Source: Paragonimus skrjabini miyazakii
Lineage: Eukaryota > Platyhelminthes > Trematoda > Plagiorchiida > Troglotrematidae
DNA length: 64,000 bases
Assembly: GCA_014338405.1 (NCBI GenBank)
Contig: JTDE01000414.1
Coordinates: forward strand, 128,152-192,151
Reading direction: 5' to 3'
Below the pieces are notes generated by a model, which saw nothing but the letters and a program-made list of their open reading frames with translations, did not search any database and was not told the DNA's origin. Of this stretch, positions 1 through 14,060 are shown piece after piece. The stretch's first letter is position 1; each line of letters begins with the position of its first letter. Both the position numbers and the translations under genes were made by a program.

Positions 1-3000
1 GACAATGTTTGTACTAGACTGCTTATTGTTCTCGCCTTGGACCGAGATTCATAAAACGTTCTGGCTTCAAACGCTTTTCCGTCTCTCCGTTCAGTTTGCA
101 AAAGTACTGGTGGACGGAGACTGCAGCAGTGTGTGCACACATCCAAAATGCCCCATACGGAGTTGGCGCACGAGTTTTGATGATCTACCTAGCTTGAACA
201 GAGAAGTCAGAAACAGTTTTTTGCACAATGTATCTCTCGAGGTACATACTGCAGTCTGTGGGTTCATATAGCAAAGCTCACTGACCATTGTGAAGCTAAC
301 CAACAAAATCAACAACCACACAAACACACACACATCCATACACATCAGTTACCAGAGATAAATTGTGCAAAAAACTGTTTCTCACTTCTGTGTTCAGATT
401 TGTGACGGGAAAAGTTTTCTTTTCTTTTCTGGACATCTACTTAACTGTTTGGCTACCATTGATTGAATGACCGTTTGATAACCTGCCGCCGCAAACTATC
501 AACCAAAAACTTGCGGTCATCTCGGAATTCATAGAAATGTAGGGGGTCATTGGACAACTTCAGGACGGAACCGCTGTGCATGAAGTTGGCTTTTGAAAGT
601 AGCATCTGAAATGTGGTGTTCGGATTTTAGGACGTCCACTGCTCCAGTTAGTTCATTCCAGTTGGGGAAGGGCACTGATTTGCAAGAGTTCGGACTGAAA
701 TAATTGTGACCCTACTTAAAACTGACAGGAAAAAACATAGACAATTAGTTTGTTGAGGTGCTGTAGAAAGTTTATCGCAATAACTCTGTTCAGATAACGT
801 AATGATGACTTGCGGGCGATCACTGTTCCCAAGGAGCAGTGTGAATCCCAGCCAGATTTACGGATTGTGTCGTGAACTCAACTGTTCACCCCCACTGTGT
901 ACAACACTAAGGAGCTCGACTCTGTAAAGAATTGCTAACGTTACTGAAGATAAGCTCATGAATTTAATCGTAATTTGGTAGATTGGTAGGAATTTGATGG
1001 TGTGGTCGCATAATCTCTTGTGACTTTTATACTGTTACCGGTATGACGCAGAGCTGTATCACAGCCCTCACCTTGTTTAGTTTGTATTTGACCGTAATGT
1101 CAACAATGTACCTTCGGAACACAGACGATAACGATTACTGTGAATTCTACACAAATGGCGGCCCGCTAAATATTTGGCGAACTTGTTATCTAAGTTTGCT
1201 AAGTAATTCGATCTTCACACTTCAGTGCTAACAAATGACACTAATATTTGGGAGCAGTCTAAAAGAACTGTTGTATGACGGGCAGTTTCGTTGTGAGTAG
1301 TATACGACTCACAAGTAGTATGTTATCCACAGGAGACATTCAGGAACAAAAGCGCAAGTTGCGAACGCCAGGAAGACGAAGGACAAGAAGAGACTATCGA
1401 AATAGTGTGTACGCGCTACAGCGGAAGTTCCATCAAGGCGAATGACAATGATGTATGTGAATGCAAGTCTAACTTGTAAATGAGTATACGCGTTTGTGGT
1501 TTGATTTTTGACATGACCTATACGGGCGTTTGTGCAGTAAACGAATTCCCAGGCCAAGCGTCCTTTGCGGCTACAACAGAACTACAGTGAATGGTCACGG
1601 TTTTCGTTACCGCAACAATCAAATTGAAACTAGGTAGTAAGAAATTTTTGTTCTTTCAACGTTCCCCGGGCGTAGTTAGTGCATATACGCTTGAGGACCA
1701 CATTAGGAGAGAGTGTGTGCGGGTAACCGCTGTACGGATAACTAAAAACAAGTAGGCAAGACCGGAACAACAGAAATTTATGATACAGGGGTACAGATCA
1801 ATTATGTCATTAGCTTAACAATCTAGATTTTCAAATATGAGAGGACTTAGTTATGAACACGGCCACCTGGATGAGTGTAATCATGACGGACGTTCAGAAA
1901 TTTAGCGATTAGCAGCTGTGCTGCCGTGAATTCAGGCACGCGCCGCGCAAAGGAGCTATAAGCACAACAGGTCGTCGTTGTGTGACCATGTGATTCTGTG
2001 ATCAATGTGGCCTTGAGTGCGCTGGACGATTTGAATTGATAAACCAGCAACATGCTTACAACACCCTTTCAAAAAAGAGAAGGTGGGCATTAGGCCTCAG
2101 TAAGTTAACTAAAACATGTTTGCAATCCACATCAATTGACGATTCCAGTCGCCTGGTAAATCGTTTGCTGTCCTTTTCAATTAAGTAGACCATAATGACC
2201 TGCTACCCTTTCTTACCCTCAGTGCTGTTGGTATTGTGTATGCTTAAAGTTTTGTTAGGTATCCCAATCACAATGTTGGTCTATTTATTTATTTAATTCT
2301 ATGTATAATGTGCTATTATCTGCTTCTGTGTTCCCATATTTCATGCTCTGCGCCTGACTTTTCGTATGTTACCTTCTCAGTAGTAACCCTTTTCATAATA
2401 TGGATCCGAAAATTAGGAAGTCAATATCTTTTATACTGTATCACGATGTTCACCCTCAAGGTTTGGTTTTACCTCTGTTTGTACTCATCAAGTAAAACAA
2501 GTTACAGGACAATCTGTATATTTTGTTTTGACAAATGAAGGCCTCACGTTCGGTTTGTTCTTTCATGGGTCTAATCAACTTTAACCGTCCCTGTAACGAA
2601 AGCCTCCACATATGTACTTACGTGTTTTGTTTCCCTAAGTTTGCGCTGAATGCAAATTGTGTGAGTGAAATCAAAAGTGGCTCAGTATAAGTTACTTTTG
2701 GTGACGAATGTGTGAATACGCCCCACTGCCTCCGATCATTGTGACTGGCTAATCCGTACACAAATGTCGAAAACTGGATTCGTGCGCCGACGGCGTTAGA
2801 AGATATAAATCCAATTCCAGGTCCTATGTGGATGTCAAAATACCACTGTCTATGCTCTTATCTGATGTATCCAGTAAATTCTTTCGCACTCAATTGTGCG
2901 CTCTGAACTCACTTGTCCCAGCTGGTTATTCAGCTCTCGCTAATCTCTTGCTCTCTGTTCCGATTGGCCGGTTTGGATATCTATGTCCTGTTTAGCTATG

Positions 3001-3359
3001 TCTGAGTACTCCAAACCTGGACTTACCGATTGTCTCGGTAGCATTCATTTTATTCCCAGTCTGTCCATTGACTTTGGGTTTTGCATGTTTACCATTTTTC
3101 TTCCATTCCTATATCGACCTGAGTTTGTCAGCTGACTTCAATTGGCATTCGCTTTCGTTTGGAACGTTGGACCCATCTTTGCATTTTTGGATTTGTATGT
3201 ACCATTGCCGTGTAAGTAAACAAATGAAACATGGATATATAAAGTTACATTGCTAATAGTTTCAGCAATCTCATAGAAAGTCGGGTTTGAGTTGTTTCCA
3301 GACTTGTTAGTTGGCGTTTGTTGGAAGTAACCAGTACACCTACCACATTGTTGATTATC
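1..3359. other. Non-coding, no gene seen
   Basis: I see only short chance reading frames on both strands, with no recognisable domain, no convincing splice-bounded exon and no repeat shared with the rest of the window. It is treated as intergenic or intronic. Confidence 0.5.
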
Positions 3360-3690
3360 TGTGAGTAGTAGGGGATTTTGGTTTTCATATAAATCGAAAA
3401 TCACTTACAACTGATCGTAGCTGTCACATTCCCGTAGACTTTACAGTCGGACCCTTTCGACAAGAAGCGCTAGACTCGAGTTTCACTCTCATTAGAGCTC
3501 GTCAGTAGTGCATATCCTTGTCACTGCCGGGACTAGAACCCTGACTACGGTTCCATGATGTAACCGTGTTTACCACTGCGCCATTGGCCTCACACTAGGC
3601 ACGACCGAATTATCATATATGAACGCTCAACCACTTTTGCTTGTGAGTACTCAGCAGGTTGCCCGATTGCCAGGCACACTCACTTCTAAG
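3360..3690 (-). repeat. tRNA-like SINE, copy 1
   Basis: Read on the minus strand this copy has a Pol III A-box-like stretch TGGCGCAGTGGTA (3583-3571) followed by a B-box-like GGTTCTAGTCCCGG (3540-3527), then a tail with GGATATGCACTACTGACGAG and an end resembling AAAATCCCCTACTACTCAC. The same order of blocks recurs at 11.2, 11.5, 12.0, 14.0, 35.9 and 54.3 kb in both orientations. This indicates a dispersed family with an internal tRNA-like promoter. About 100 bp of shared head precedes the A box, so the family may be a composite. Ends are approximate, and I found no clean target duplication. Confidence 0.7.
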
Positions 3691-5339
3691 TCAAGATCTG
3701 CTGGATGGAACAAGAGAGAAAGACAGCGTTAGTGATGAGATCCGGAACACGACCGACGAATGATTCCACACGAGGTGTGAGATGATGAACGTTGAGTGTC
3801 GACAGATCAGCCGATACGCGGAGCTAAAATATTTCGCCGTGCAATTATTTCAACAACACGAAAGTCTGCACAAGTGAAGAAGACAGAGACGATGCGCAGT
3901 AGCTCCTGTTCAGTCGTGTTGAAGATTCAATTCAAAAAATGATAGTGATGGTTTCAAACAAGTGTACAGATGAAGTTAACAAAACGGTATATATAAAAGC
4001 GTACAAAAATGAATTACGAAATATAACTGTGAATTGTGGACACTATACATTTTAAGCTTCCATCGAATTGCAACAGCTTAATACACCTAAATACTTGTTT
4101 GCCTAATTTTAGACAGTTATGTGCGTATCTGAATTGGCCTACATTTTATGCAATCCTGTGATCGGCTGGAGTGTGAAAACGTACAAGATGTAAAAGTCAA
4201 ATGAGAGGTATTCAGTATCATGTCTACCGACAGGTAATGCCTCATGTAAATCCAGAGAGTACAATTCTAAAGTTATACTAAATAGAAAAAAGATTCTTTT
4301 CACGTTCAACAATGAATATGTTCTCCACATACTTCTGGCGCTGTTCTCTCTAAGTCAGAAATCCTACTTGCTGGTGTGTCTGTAGCATATGAACGAGGCA
4401 CGTGCATCAGTCTGGTTCCGTCGATCGATTTTTGTGTACGATCACTGGGTGCGTAAAAACCAAGCCGTGCTATATATGATCAGCCGATCAAGTCACCTGG
4501 ACAATGGGGTCATGCTCTTGTAAGAGAAGCAGTTCAGTCCTGTGAGCTATTTTCAGTTGCATATATCGTTCGTGTCAACAAATGCATATTTCCAACATTG
4601 TTTGCTTCTCGAATAATCTGACAGCTCATCGGTTTCAATGACATGAATATTTTAGGTACTTTATAGAGTAATATTTAACCGGTATCAATTACAGCGATGT
4701 ATTCACTTAAAATACCTGATCGAATTTACTATAACGCCATATGTTCCCGTACTTATCTTTGTGACTTAAAATAATAGCAATAGAGAACGTTTTCCCTACC
4801 TTGTATTTGAACGGGCGGTTAGTCTAGTTGTCGGTAAATAAAGAGCCTATGTAAATTCTGTAACTCGCAGGAAGTATAAAACTACAATACATACCTCATG
4901 GCTGTAGCGATAGAGTTTAAAAAACTGAGTGTGTATTCACTTCATGAAGATGACAAAAAGACCTACAATGTGGTACATAAACATTTTGTTTATTTTTGTC
5001 AGTCTATCGCACAATATGCTTGATTACGAAGGCCTAGCACTTTGCAACGTAACAGCACTGAGTTTGGAAAGATAACAGGATGGGTAAACAGTTGTAATCC
5101 GACGGCGACGAGAATGACTGTCAACATATTCTAGCAGTAGGAAACAAAAGTGGAGGGCCTGACAGACATCTGTTCGATAAACACCAATATCCTAGGGTTT
5201 CCGAAGCGTAATAACACAATGAACGACGTGACAGGAATAAATATGTAATCTGTTATGTTTAAATGATCCACAGTAGAAGACGACCAGCCTTCACTCTGGG
5301 TTCAAGATAGCGGTCCATATAGCGAAGTCGCACACTCAG
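3691..5339. other. Non-coding, no gene seen
   Basis: AT-rich sequence with short chance frames only. No domain, splice-bounded exon or shared repeat was recognised. Confidence 0.5.
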
Positions 5340-5777
5340 GGATGATTTCTTCCTTTGTTTCGGTCCGACTGATCAATGCGTTCATCAACGCAAGTGCAAA
5401 TAAACTGATGAATGATATTGTGATGGACGACCAAATTAGAGGCGCGAGTATATCAACACTCGGTGGAATATCTCAACGCACTGATGAGATATGGCCGAAG
5501 GTCACAGCGGGTAAATTGCAGACAACACGGGCGACCGGAACAGCTGTCACTTAACTAAATCGGATCAACGGGCGAGAAATGGCGAGCAAAACATTTCACG
5601 ATAGAAAGCGTCAACCACACGCACAAAACCAGGTAGATGTGCACATGACGTCTGAATGGAAACCGCCGCTGCATTGTGGATTGGAATTCCGGTTCGTAAA
5701 TACGAACGCGCGTGGCGTTGGAATGTGAGAGTTGGACAATAAAGATTGTGCTTTATTGAGTGACTTTTTGCTACAGT
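5340..5777 (+). repeat. LTR-like dispersed repeat, copy a
   Basis: This segment aligns by eye with 17880-18397. Shared blocks include ATCGGATCAACGG, a GTGCACATGACG block, and an end with TTGGACAATAAAGATTGTG then CTTTATTG, closing in GCTACA. The AATAAA lies in a small hairpin (AATAAAG...CTTTATT), and the unit ends in CA, as the polyadenylation part of an LTR would. No TG start, primer site or coding region is visible, so it could be a solo LTR, a partial LTR or another repeat class. The left edge is uncertain. Confidence 0.5.
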
Positions 5778-8700
5778 ATTATATTTCCCGAGTTGTAGAG
5801 CTGACGACCATAGACACTAATCCCATGAATGAAAGTATCAAATTTACTTTTACAACTGGATAGGCGGATTTGACAGTAGGTTACACCCTCTGAGTTAATA
5901 TGTCACATTTGTATTCTCTTCTGGAACAAGGCTTAGTGAAAACCTGTCTCTACAAAACAATCTGTCATTGAAGTCGTACAACGCCACTCTTCTGCCCAGT
6001 CTCAACAGGTTTGACCTGATATCTACCTGCAAATGTAATATTCCGCTGAAGCTGTTTTCTGAGTTCATGCAGTCAACTGTGCATATTCTCCATCTGTATA
6101 TAGGATGATCACACCAAACCGCACTTACACGTCACCAGTACAAGGTAGTAGATTTGTTAGTACTATCATTTTCATGTGACTATAAGATTAGTGAACCTAT
6201 TGATTGTACGATTTTGAGGTAGATGTAAAATGCAGTTATGAAACTGAATTCTGGTTAGTTGTACCGTGTTATGTTGGTGAACGAAGTATCTGCACATTGC
6301 CAGCCCATCGGTAACGGTTGATTCGCTACTACTTAAATATGAGCTACTCTACTGATACATTTTCCTTTTGTGGGCTCATGTCTGCAAAAAAAACAGATAA
6401 ACAGGTAAACATTACTTCTGCAAAACAACACCATCCACAGTCGACGCTGGATTTTGGTCCGTTATCATATCAAAATGATGCGCAGAATGTTTAAACTATC
6501 AAACTATTCGCTGGCACAATTTTGCTGCATGTAACAATTTAGGAAACCATAACCTTGTCCATTACATTAGTTCCAGTATTCGATGTTTTGAAGTCCTATA
6601 CCTAGGCTTCGAGTGTGTCTTTTCAGAAATCTGAATGAAGCATCGATCAAGGAAAGCCTTACGCAACGACAATTTAATCGTATCTCATCAGTTACCTTTG
6701 AAAAATGAACGCCGTAATAAATAGTAGCTAGAGCAGAAGTAAAATGATGCAACTTGCTTCGTAAAAATCAACTGACGAAATCAGACCAAAGTGTTACCGC
6801 GAGAGAAATCCTACGCACCATTATTAGCCTTTTGCAAATTCACCGGTGAGAACCAATGATCCAACACAAAGTAAAGCTTTACTTTGGTTAAAACGGACTT
6901 TTGTTTGTTGTGTTTAACGGAAGTTATATAACTGTTTACCTTGGAACCTAGCTATTTAGAGCACATTTTTCAAGTAACTAATGTAGCTACCACTTTTCAG
7001 TAACCAACGTTAACGTGGATCGTACCAGTAACCTAAAGAACACAACCAAACACATCACCAGGTTACACTCTAATTTACCTCAACACCACATCGCCTATTG
7101 AACCGAATCCGAGAACACTGATTTCATTGAGTTTGGACTAGACCGGTTTTCTGATTGGAAAAAGTTCAGCCAATCAAAATTTAAGCGCAGGCTACCGCGA
7201 GTGGAATTACAGCTGGTGGGCACCGACCAATCAAAGACTGGGAATAGCTGTTATATTGGATTTGTTTGTAATAGGTGGAGATTAAAACAGTTTGTTTGAT
7301 CGCATGTCAAGTCTAAACAACCGGGTTGCTCGAGACGAAGTCGTGGATCGTAACAACGAACGGGCCAATCAAAACGCAAGAACGCTTGTCGCCCAGTAAC
7401 AATCGCAAGTACTGTTGTTCCTCTATAAAAAGGCGCTGTTCGTCCAAAAAGTTGAGATTGTTTAGTGCTGCTCAGACTACGGTTGTTCTAGTTTTCTGGA
7501 TCTGGTAGCTCAGCACGCAACACTGATCAAAATGGCTGAACAGAGGACTTACACAGACCTACGAATCTTCCCCTCGGCATTCTAAAGATATTTCCGCCCT
7601 AACTTTCAAGATTCTGGGCTGCCGTTCAGATAAACAGAAGCCGTATTATGGTACTCGTTAAGAAATTTGTCATTCATCTGTTAAATCCTACGTCTTGTGC
7701 ATAAAAGAAATTTGTGACAGTGTCCAAGGTGATATTTCCATTCCAGTAATCGTGTCAGGCGCTGCTCTACATAGTTCAGTGTAACTGGTTCACTTATGTT
7801 CATGTCACACAGACTAAGTGCATCATTTATATCAGGCCTTATTTTTGATTTGGATAACTGGAACTATATACTTTTGCTGCAGTTAGCCTGATTATAATTC
7901 ACCGAAGGCGAGCTTGTTTTCGAAACTGCCTTATTCTCCTATTCGTCTGTGGTAACCTTTATCGACTGGCAAAAAGTGGGTCACGTTTATTCATTCATCT
8001 GGATGAAATCCATTCATATAAACACATTAAGTTTAAATGAAATACAACCATATGGAAAGGTGAAGACTATCGAACTTCTGCTCAATACTTATCATATATC
8101 CTATCCGGTGAACGTGTTTCAAGTGCAGACATATCATCCGAGACTTGCTAGATTGTAGACTTTCAGACCACCACTCACGATGCCCTACAACTCAGTATTA
8201 TTGATTCTAATTATCAGTCCGTTGTGGGTTTAGCTGACAACATATTCATATGTAGCTAGGTAGGTTTACATTTTCAGTTTCATTCGCGTTTGGTTTATAT
8301 TGTGTAAATTCCATTGTTACATACATCACGTCCTCACAACCTTAAGTAGTATCTATCAACAACATATCAGTCAGCCCGTTTCTTGTCTGTACTCACTGAT
8401 TGCATTTGCATGATTCGTACTATGCTAATTATCCCGTTATAAGCAAGGCTTGAATGATTGGTGCTCTTTTGGATACAAGCCCCTCAGCTTGTAACGGGGT
8501 TATCTTGGGGCAGCAACATAACCTGGTTGTGCTCAGAGTGCAAGGTTGTATCGATACGTAGTATGCCGTTTGGAAGTGAGCTTTGGAAAATGTCAAAATC
8601 CTAAAAAGGGTGTAGGTTTTACGGCTTACGAACAGGTGGACGGTAAAGACACATTTTGAGACATTGTAATATCCATCTGAAGATATTCACCATGGCATAT

Positions 8701-11229
8701 GAGATACATCGTACAAACCAATAACGAAAAAGCATCAGTTTCGTACTAAAAGAATTATCGACAACTACTTACGGTGTCCGAACGATTATTCAAAGACTGA
8801 TATCGTGCGATTAGGTCAATGTACACTGTTATTGATGGGTGTTGGAATGCTTTCTCTAATTCATCCGCTATCTGTTGGCAAAAAAGCACCTTATTGCGCT
8901 GGCTGCAACGAAATTAATCATAGTTGGAATGATAGAGTTATGTTAAGTTGCTTGCTGACAAGTCTAGATTCCGTTGTTGATATCGTTATTACGTAAGCTA
9001 TTTGAAGTCGGATATCCCGGCTGAAATCGTATTTCTGAACCTGATGCCAGAAACTGAAAATCTCATCCACTAGGGGATCAACGCAGTGAAAATAAGTGAT
9101 GAAAGACGGTGAGATGTCAGCATTCTGATGAACAGGGTGAGTACGTCCTGCATCGCTAACAAATTGACGGCTTTCTTATTGGGTCAAACATGGACAGACA
9201 TAGAAGCAGAGTTTGCAGTGAACAACAATCTTGTAGCTACTCTAGGAAACGGAAATTATTTTATAAATTTTCTGTTTACATGCTTCTTTGTATACCTACT
9301 GTATGAAACCCGATATGAAGTAAGTATCGTTTGTGTTAGTCCAGCAACTCGTCAAGAACAGCGGATGTTTCATTTTCGCTAGTGATCTATTCCTTATTCT
9401 ATCCTTCAGTTATGCTTTCACAAGTTTGATTATAGTTAAACACACTAGAAGGTTCGACACATTTTTAAGTAGATCGGCTTGGATTCCATTGAATGATTGC
9501 TTGCCAATCTTGGGCTTCGCTTCTCTTTCTTTGGTCACCGTCGTTGATCTCCGATTAGAGTACAACCATAGCTTCTCATATTTATATACTCAGCTCGAAA
9601 TCGAGTAGCCGTTTTCATAACTCAGTAGGTCCTTCTGCTTCGACACCATTTGGACCACAATCAGACTGTTATTCACGAAATGAATTAAGGCGCCTAGTTG
9701 ATATGAGCCACATGCAATCTTTTATAGATAAACGTCTACAAAGCCTGTGATAATCTCAGTCAGTCATTCGGTTACAAGATGACAGCATACATGTCCTTCA
9801 TGTTTCATGAAAATTTGTTGCCTTCGAAACTGTTATTTCCGTAATATGTACATTCTTTTGATGAGTTAGAGAAAGTATCACCATTAAACCATAAGATGTG
9901 TGAAGCAGAATAGATTGTCTGCAATGTACAAAAAAGATTAAGCAACTGTGTTTTTATCTGAAAACGTTCACAAAAGTATCAACATCTACTCACACTTCTG
10001 GCTGCAACGAATTTCCTCTCGTTGTTGACAAATTTGCAAAACACGTGCCGGGAGTTTTCTTAAATTCCGGTCTATGCTCATCCATGGACAAAATTGTCGA
10101 CAGGATGATTTTCAATGTTCAGCTTTGTATGTTGTCAGACAAAACGCATTGTTACGGTCTGCCGAGATTAGCTAACCGAGTTGGATGTGATATAAAAAAT
10201 ATACCGTTCTTTAATGAGACTCTCCGCACTTCTAAGTGAGCAAGCTTACATCTCAGCATTGAGCAACTTGGTGAAGTCTGGTGAATACATTTTGGTTTTC
10301 AATTAGCTGAGCTTCAGATGAATCCATCATGTTTATCATTGTTCGGACTAATCGACAGCCACATCATAAACATCATACAATGTCGGACAATATATGGAAA
10401 AAAAACAATCATCATTATTTTGCTGGGACAGCGCAGTTTTCGTTGACGTCTGTCAGCCGGTGCTAAAGAATACTGCATCGACACCGTTTTTGCATATTTT
10501 TGATAAGCTGCGCGATGACTTATTGGATGGTGCGCTCAATGAATGTGGGCTCATTCAGCCCAAGTGACCAAATTACAGCATGTAGATAACCATTTATATG
10601 ACATTTTCCTGCATACTGAAGAAGCCGTTTCAGTAGTGAATTGCTCATCCATGAATCCTCACAGGTATACCTTTCTGTCCAGATTCCTGAGGGAAAATCG
10701 TGACATATCCGTACAACTAATCGTTGATGAGTAAGGGGTGCTCTGCCTTAGCCACGCAGTCGATGAGTATTGTGAAGTAAACGGCAAAAAATAGCTTACT
10801 TCTCTATGAGTGAGTTGGCATTTAGCCAGATCGCAGTGTCTACAAAGTAACAACAGGCTTTGAACAACCGCAGTTCTCCTGTCTGATCAAGCTACCTCGC
10901 GTTATCTCCACATGTCTATTCATATTCATAATGTGTGATCATTGCGGGACGGGTGCCACAAACCACTCTGTTTCCATTTTATCCATCCACGAACAAACTA
11001 TTTCAACTACAAACAAAATTCTTCGTATCATTGTTAGGAAGACTCATAATGCTCTTGTTGTAAGCTTAACACATTCACGTAATGCATATCAACCGTTGAT
11101 AAGTGAATGCAATCAAATAATTTCTTTATCACAGATCACATCTGAAGGTTCAATGGATATGTCCCGCAAAATTTCTCAAGATCTAGCAGCAACCATTTTG
11201 CTCTTGGTATCAGTTATTAGATTGAACGC
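5778..11229. other. Non-coding, no gene seen
   Basis: Roughly 5.4 kb with no frame over about 100 codons and nothing that resembles a known protein. No repeat shared with the rest of the window was found. Confidence 0.5.
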
Positions 11230-11410
11230 TTAGTTATTGAGCCAAAGTGTTTCTACAGGTTCGAGTAGCCTGTTTAGTGAAGTTTGACAATGGTGCATAA
11301 CACGGCCAGGACTGGGAGTTGAACTCTTGTCATGTTTTCATACAGCAACCGTGTTGACCATTGCGTTATTGAGCTCAGTTGATGTGAGAAGCACGAAATA
11401 TGTACTGTTA
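11230..11410 (-). repeat. tRNA-like SINE, copy 2 (partial)
   Basis: The minus strand has an A-box-like region around 11371-11353 (CAATAACGCAATGGTCAAC) and a B-box-like GAGTTCAACTCCC at 11326-11314, in the spacing seen in copy 1. The tail block with the GGATATGCACTACT motif is missing or too diverged to see. It lies about 130 bp from copy 3. Confidence 0.55.
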
Positions 11411-11539
11411 GCAGCATGTTGTCAGTGTTGTAAGTACAATAGAAGAAACAAAAGTGAATGAATGCGCTAAACCGTGCGAAATAGGTTTAGAGCTAAATGA
11501 CTGCTAATGAGTTAGAAGGACGTTGTTAAGGTATTTATT

Positions 11540-11880
11540 TTGCTGGTCAGTGGTAGGGATTTTGGCTTTCATGTAGATTGAACATCATCCACAATTGGCC
11601 GTAACTGTCACAATCCTATAGACTTTCCAATCGGCTCGCTTCGAAAAGAAGCACCAAACTCAAGTTTCGCTCTTGATAGAGCTGGTCACTAGTGCACATC
11701 CTTGCCATGACCCTCAATAAAACTCCAGTCACGGTTCCATGAGGAAACCGCGGTGACCACTGCGCCAGTAACCTCACATTAGGCACGACTGAATCATCAT
11801 ATGTGAACGCTCAACTACTTTCGCCTGTGATTAGTGCGTTGATTGCCCAATCGCCTCGAGAGCAGGCACAATAATTGTCG
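11540..11880 (-). repeat. tRNA-like SINE, copy 3
   Basis: This copy shares head, A box (CTGGCGCAGTGGTCAC, 11768-11753) and tail with copy 1. Its B box has decayed. The tail end reads on plus as GTCAGTGGTAGGGATTTTGG (from about 11547), matching the GAGTAGTAGGGGATTTTGG end of copy 1. It faces copy 4 in the opposite orientation about 45 bp away, giving an inverted pair. Confidence 0.65.
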
Positions 11881-11924
11881 TGTTAACTCCAATCGTTGAC
11901 TCCTCCACCAGGACTTCTCTTCAA

Positions 11925-12055
11925 GTTGAAATCATAGGATATGCACTACTGACGAGCTTTGACAAGAGCAAAACTCGAGTCTAGTGCTTTTTTTCGTAAG
12001 GGGCAGACTGGAAAGTCTTTGAGAATGCGACAGCAGCGATAATCAATCTATGTTT
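11925..12055 (+). repeat. tRNA-like SINE, copy 4 (tail only)
   Basis: The plus strand reads GGATATGCACTACTGACGAG and then AAACTCGAGTCTAGTGCTT, the same tail that copies 1 and 3 carry on minus. The tRNA-like boxes are absent. With copy 3 it forms a tail-sharing inverted repeat. Confidence 0.6.
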
Positions 12056-13934
12056 TAATAGGTTAATATAGGTTAGTCAATTTTTTTGACGTACTCCTTA
12101 TAAACCTGTTCAGAACGTCACTGGCTTTGTTACATAACTATGTACTGATTGCACGACAGTGTGTACACTACATTTTGGAGTGGACTTAGATGGATCTCTC
12201 AGGATTAGACTAAACTGAGCTAAAATAGTGGCACCTACACGCTCGGGGCCTGGTTGAACCAACTAACACAACAGATATAACTACAGTGAGTATTATCACA
12301 GAGTTATTTGCTACGAATACGGCTCCCTCTCTGGCTGTAGAACGTGGTTCAATAGAAATTCATTACAGCAACAACGCACAACACCTAGGTTGGTTCATTG
12401 TATCGTCGAGCCTGACTGACAGTTGAACACTTCTTATCTTGTGATCTAGATGTACATCGAATAAACGCTAAAGTTAGAACGAGGGTAACAGAACAGGTTA
12501 TCTAATGTAATGTGACATGAAACCACATGAATGCGATAGTTAAGTACGGTACCATCATATCGCCTTAGAAACATCAGACTGATCGTTATTTACAGAAGAT
12601 GCTAGATGGCCACCTACGGAAGTGTAGGGCATTTTCTGTCACCCTGTAATCACTTTCTAATTATTAATTCTTATGCCTTCATGTCTGACTTAAATTGGCA
12701 ATGGTGCCTTCTTTGTGAGATACTATATTGGAGTAGTTTGTTTGCTTGAGTCACATTTTTACGGTCCACGCCCTCATATTAAAATAGAATATATTTTATA
12801 ATAAGAGCATTCTTGAGTCACAGTAGTAGGGAAAACGGTATTTGATTAGATGCTAGTTTTACATAATGTAATGTCTTTTCTGAATATTATTCTTTTACCT
12901 TAGTTCCAGTAATGAAGGTATATCAGTAATAAAGTATACATGCATTTCCCCATGGACATTTCCCCATGGACTTACTCGAAATGAACCCTCAACTTATCCG
13001 GATGGCAAAAACTAGGTGCCTTACACTTACTTGTTTGCTTACTTACCCACTTGTAATATACGTCAGCCGCCAACATGTTAAAATCTGGTAAACCTTCGTT
13101 CAATATTTACTTAGTTTTTACTAAACTTAGTAGGATTGCTTATTATTTTCCGGAAATGGATCTAACTTCGATCTCATTACTTGCTTGTTCGTCTGAGGTC
13201 AGGCACGACTGACTTATCAATTATGAATCTTCTCTCACAATCGTACGCAAGTGAGGTTTAGATTGTCTGTTAGTCTTTATTAACAGCAGTCTCTGAATTT
13301 GTGAGCCGGACTTGCTCACCAGATTAAGGAAACTGATTTTACTGAACATGCAGACGAAAACGTAGCTTTGTTTACCACTGTCGACTTAGGTTATGGTCTA
13401 AAATGAATGTCATTCGGCTACTTAGAATCCAATTCCCCGATCATGTACAAGTTGTCTAAGGGATTATCTGAAATAATTGGTTTCCATGACCAGTTTGAAC
13501 AAAGCAGTTATAACACGATAAATGATAGATGCAAGCATTTCGTATTGATTCGTCAGTACCAAATTTACAATAACATGGATGAGTGTCGTTTTACGGCAAG
13601 CGAATAGCGGGGTGGGCAATCACTCATCTCGTCGGAATAAGTCGTGAAGTCCAGGCAGAGGTCAAATTCACGAACAGTTGTTTCTGAACACAAACAGCTG
13701 GCTTGAATCGATTGATTGCGACTTCTTTATCAAACCGTAAGAATCCTGAGTTAGAGTTATGTAACAGGTTATCGTTGCAAATGGATTGATGAACAGGTAT
13801 AGTAGGGACAGTTTCAGTGCTAATTCAAAACTGTGGGACGAACACGGTTGAAAAAAGGTTGTAAACGTGCAGCAAAAAGCACAGCGATAGAAAGAGAAGA
13901 GAAAACTAACCAGTTTCGTATTGGCGTTGGGTTT
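12056..13934. other. Non-coding; small tandem duplication
   Basis: No gene recognised. The only local structure noted is two adjacent copies of the 14-mer CATTTCCCCATGGA at 12943-12970. Confidence 0.5.
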
Positions 13935-14060
13935 CTATAAGTCACTGATAAGTGGTAGGGAATTTTTTTAAATACAAATTGAATACTATTTAAATTCGAT
14001 TACAGCTTTTGCATTCAGATGGATTCCTTAGTCTGCTCGTTTGAAAAAGTAGATGCATCT
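13935..14060 (-). repeat. tRNA-like SINE, copy 5 (tail only)
   Basis: The plus strand reads GTCACTGATAAGTGGTAGGG, then a block ending in TGAATACTATTTAAATTCG and a diverged match to the tail of copy 3 through about 14055. Only the tail is recognisable and the match is weak, so the boundaries are approximate. Confidence 0.4.

Noticed and set aside
5478..5505. Hammerhead-like CTGATGAG in LTR-like repeat copy a
   Set aside because: It is followed by CGAAGG rather than CGAAAC, and copy b lacks the motif, so it is probably chance.
10931..11233. 100-codon plus-strand frame
   Set aside because: No motif, no splice context, and length within what is expected by chance in sequence of this composition.
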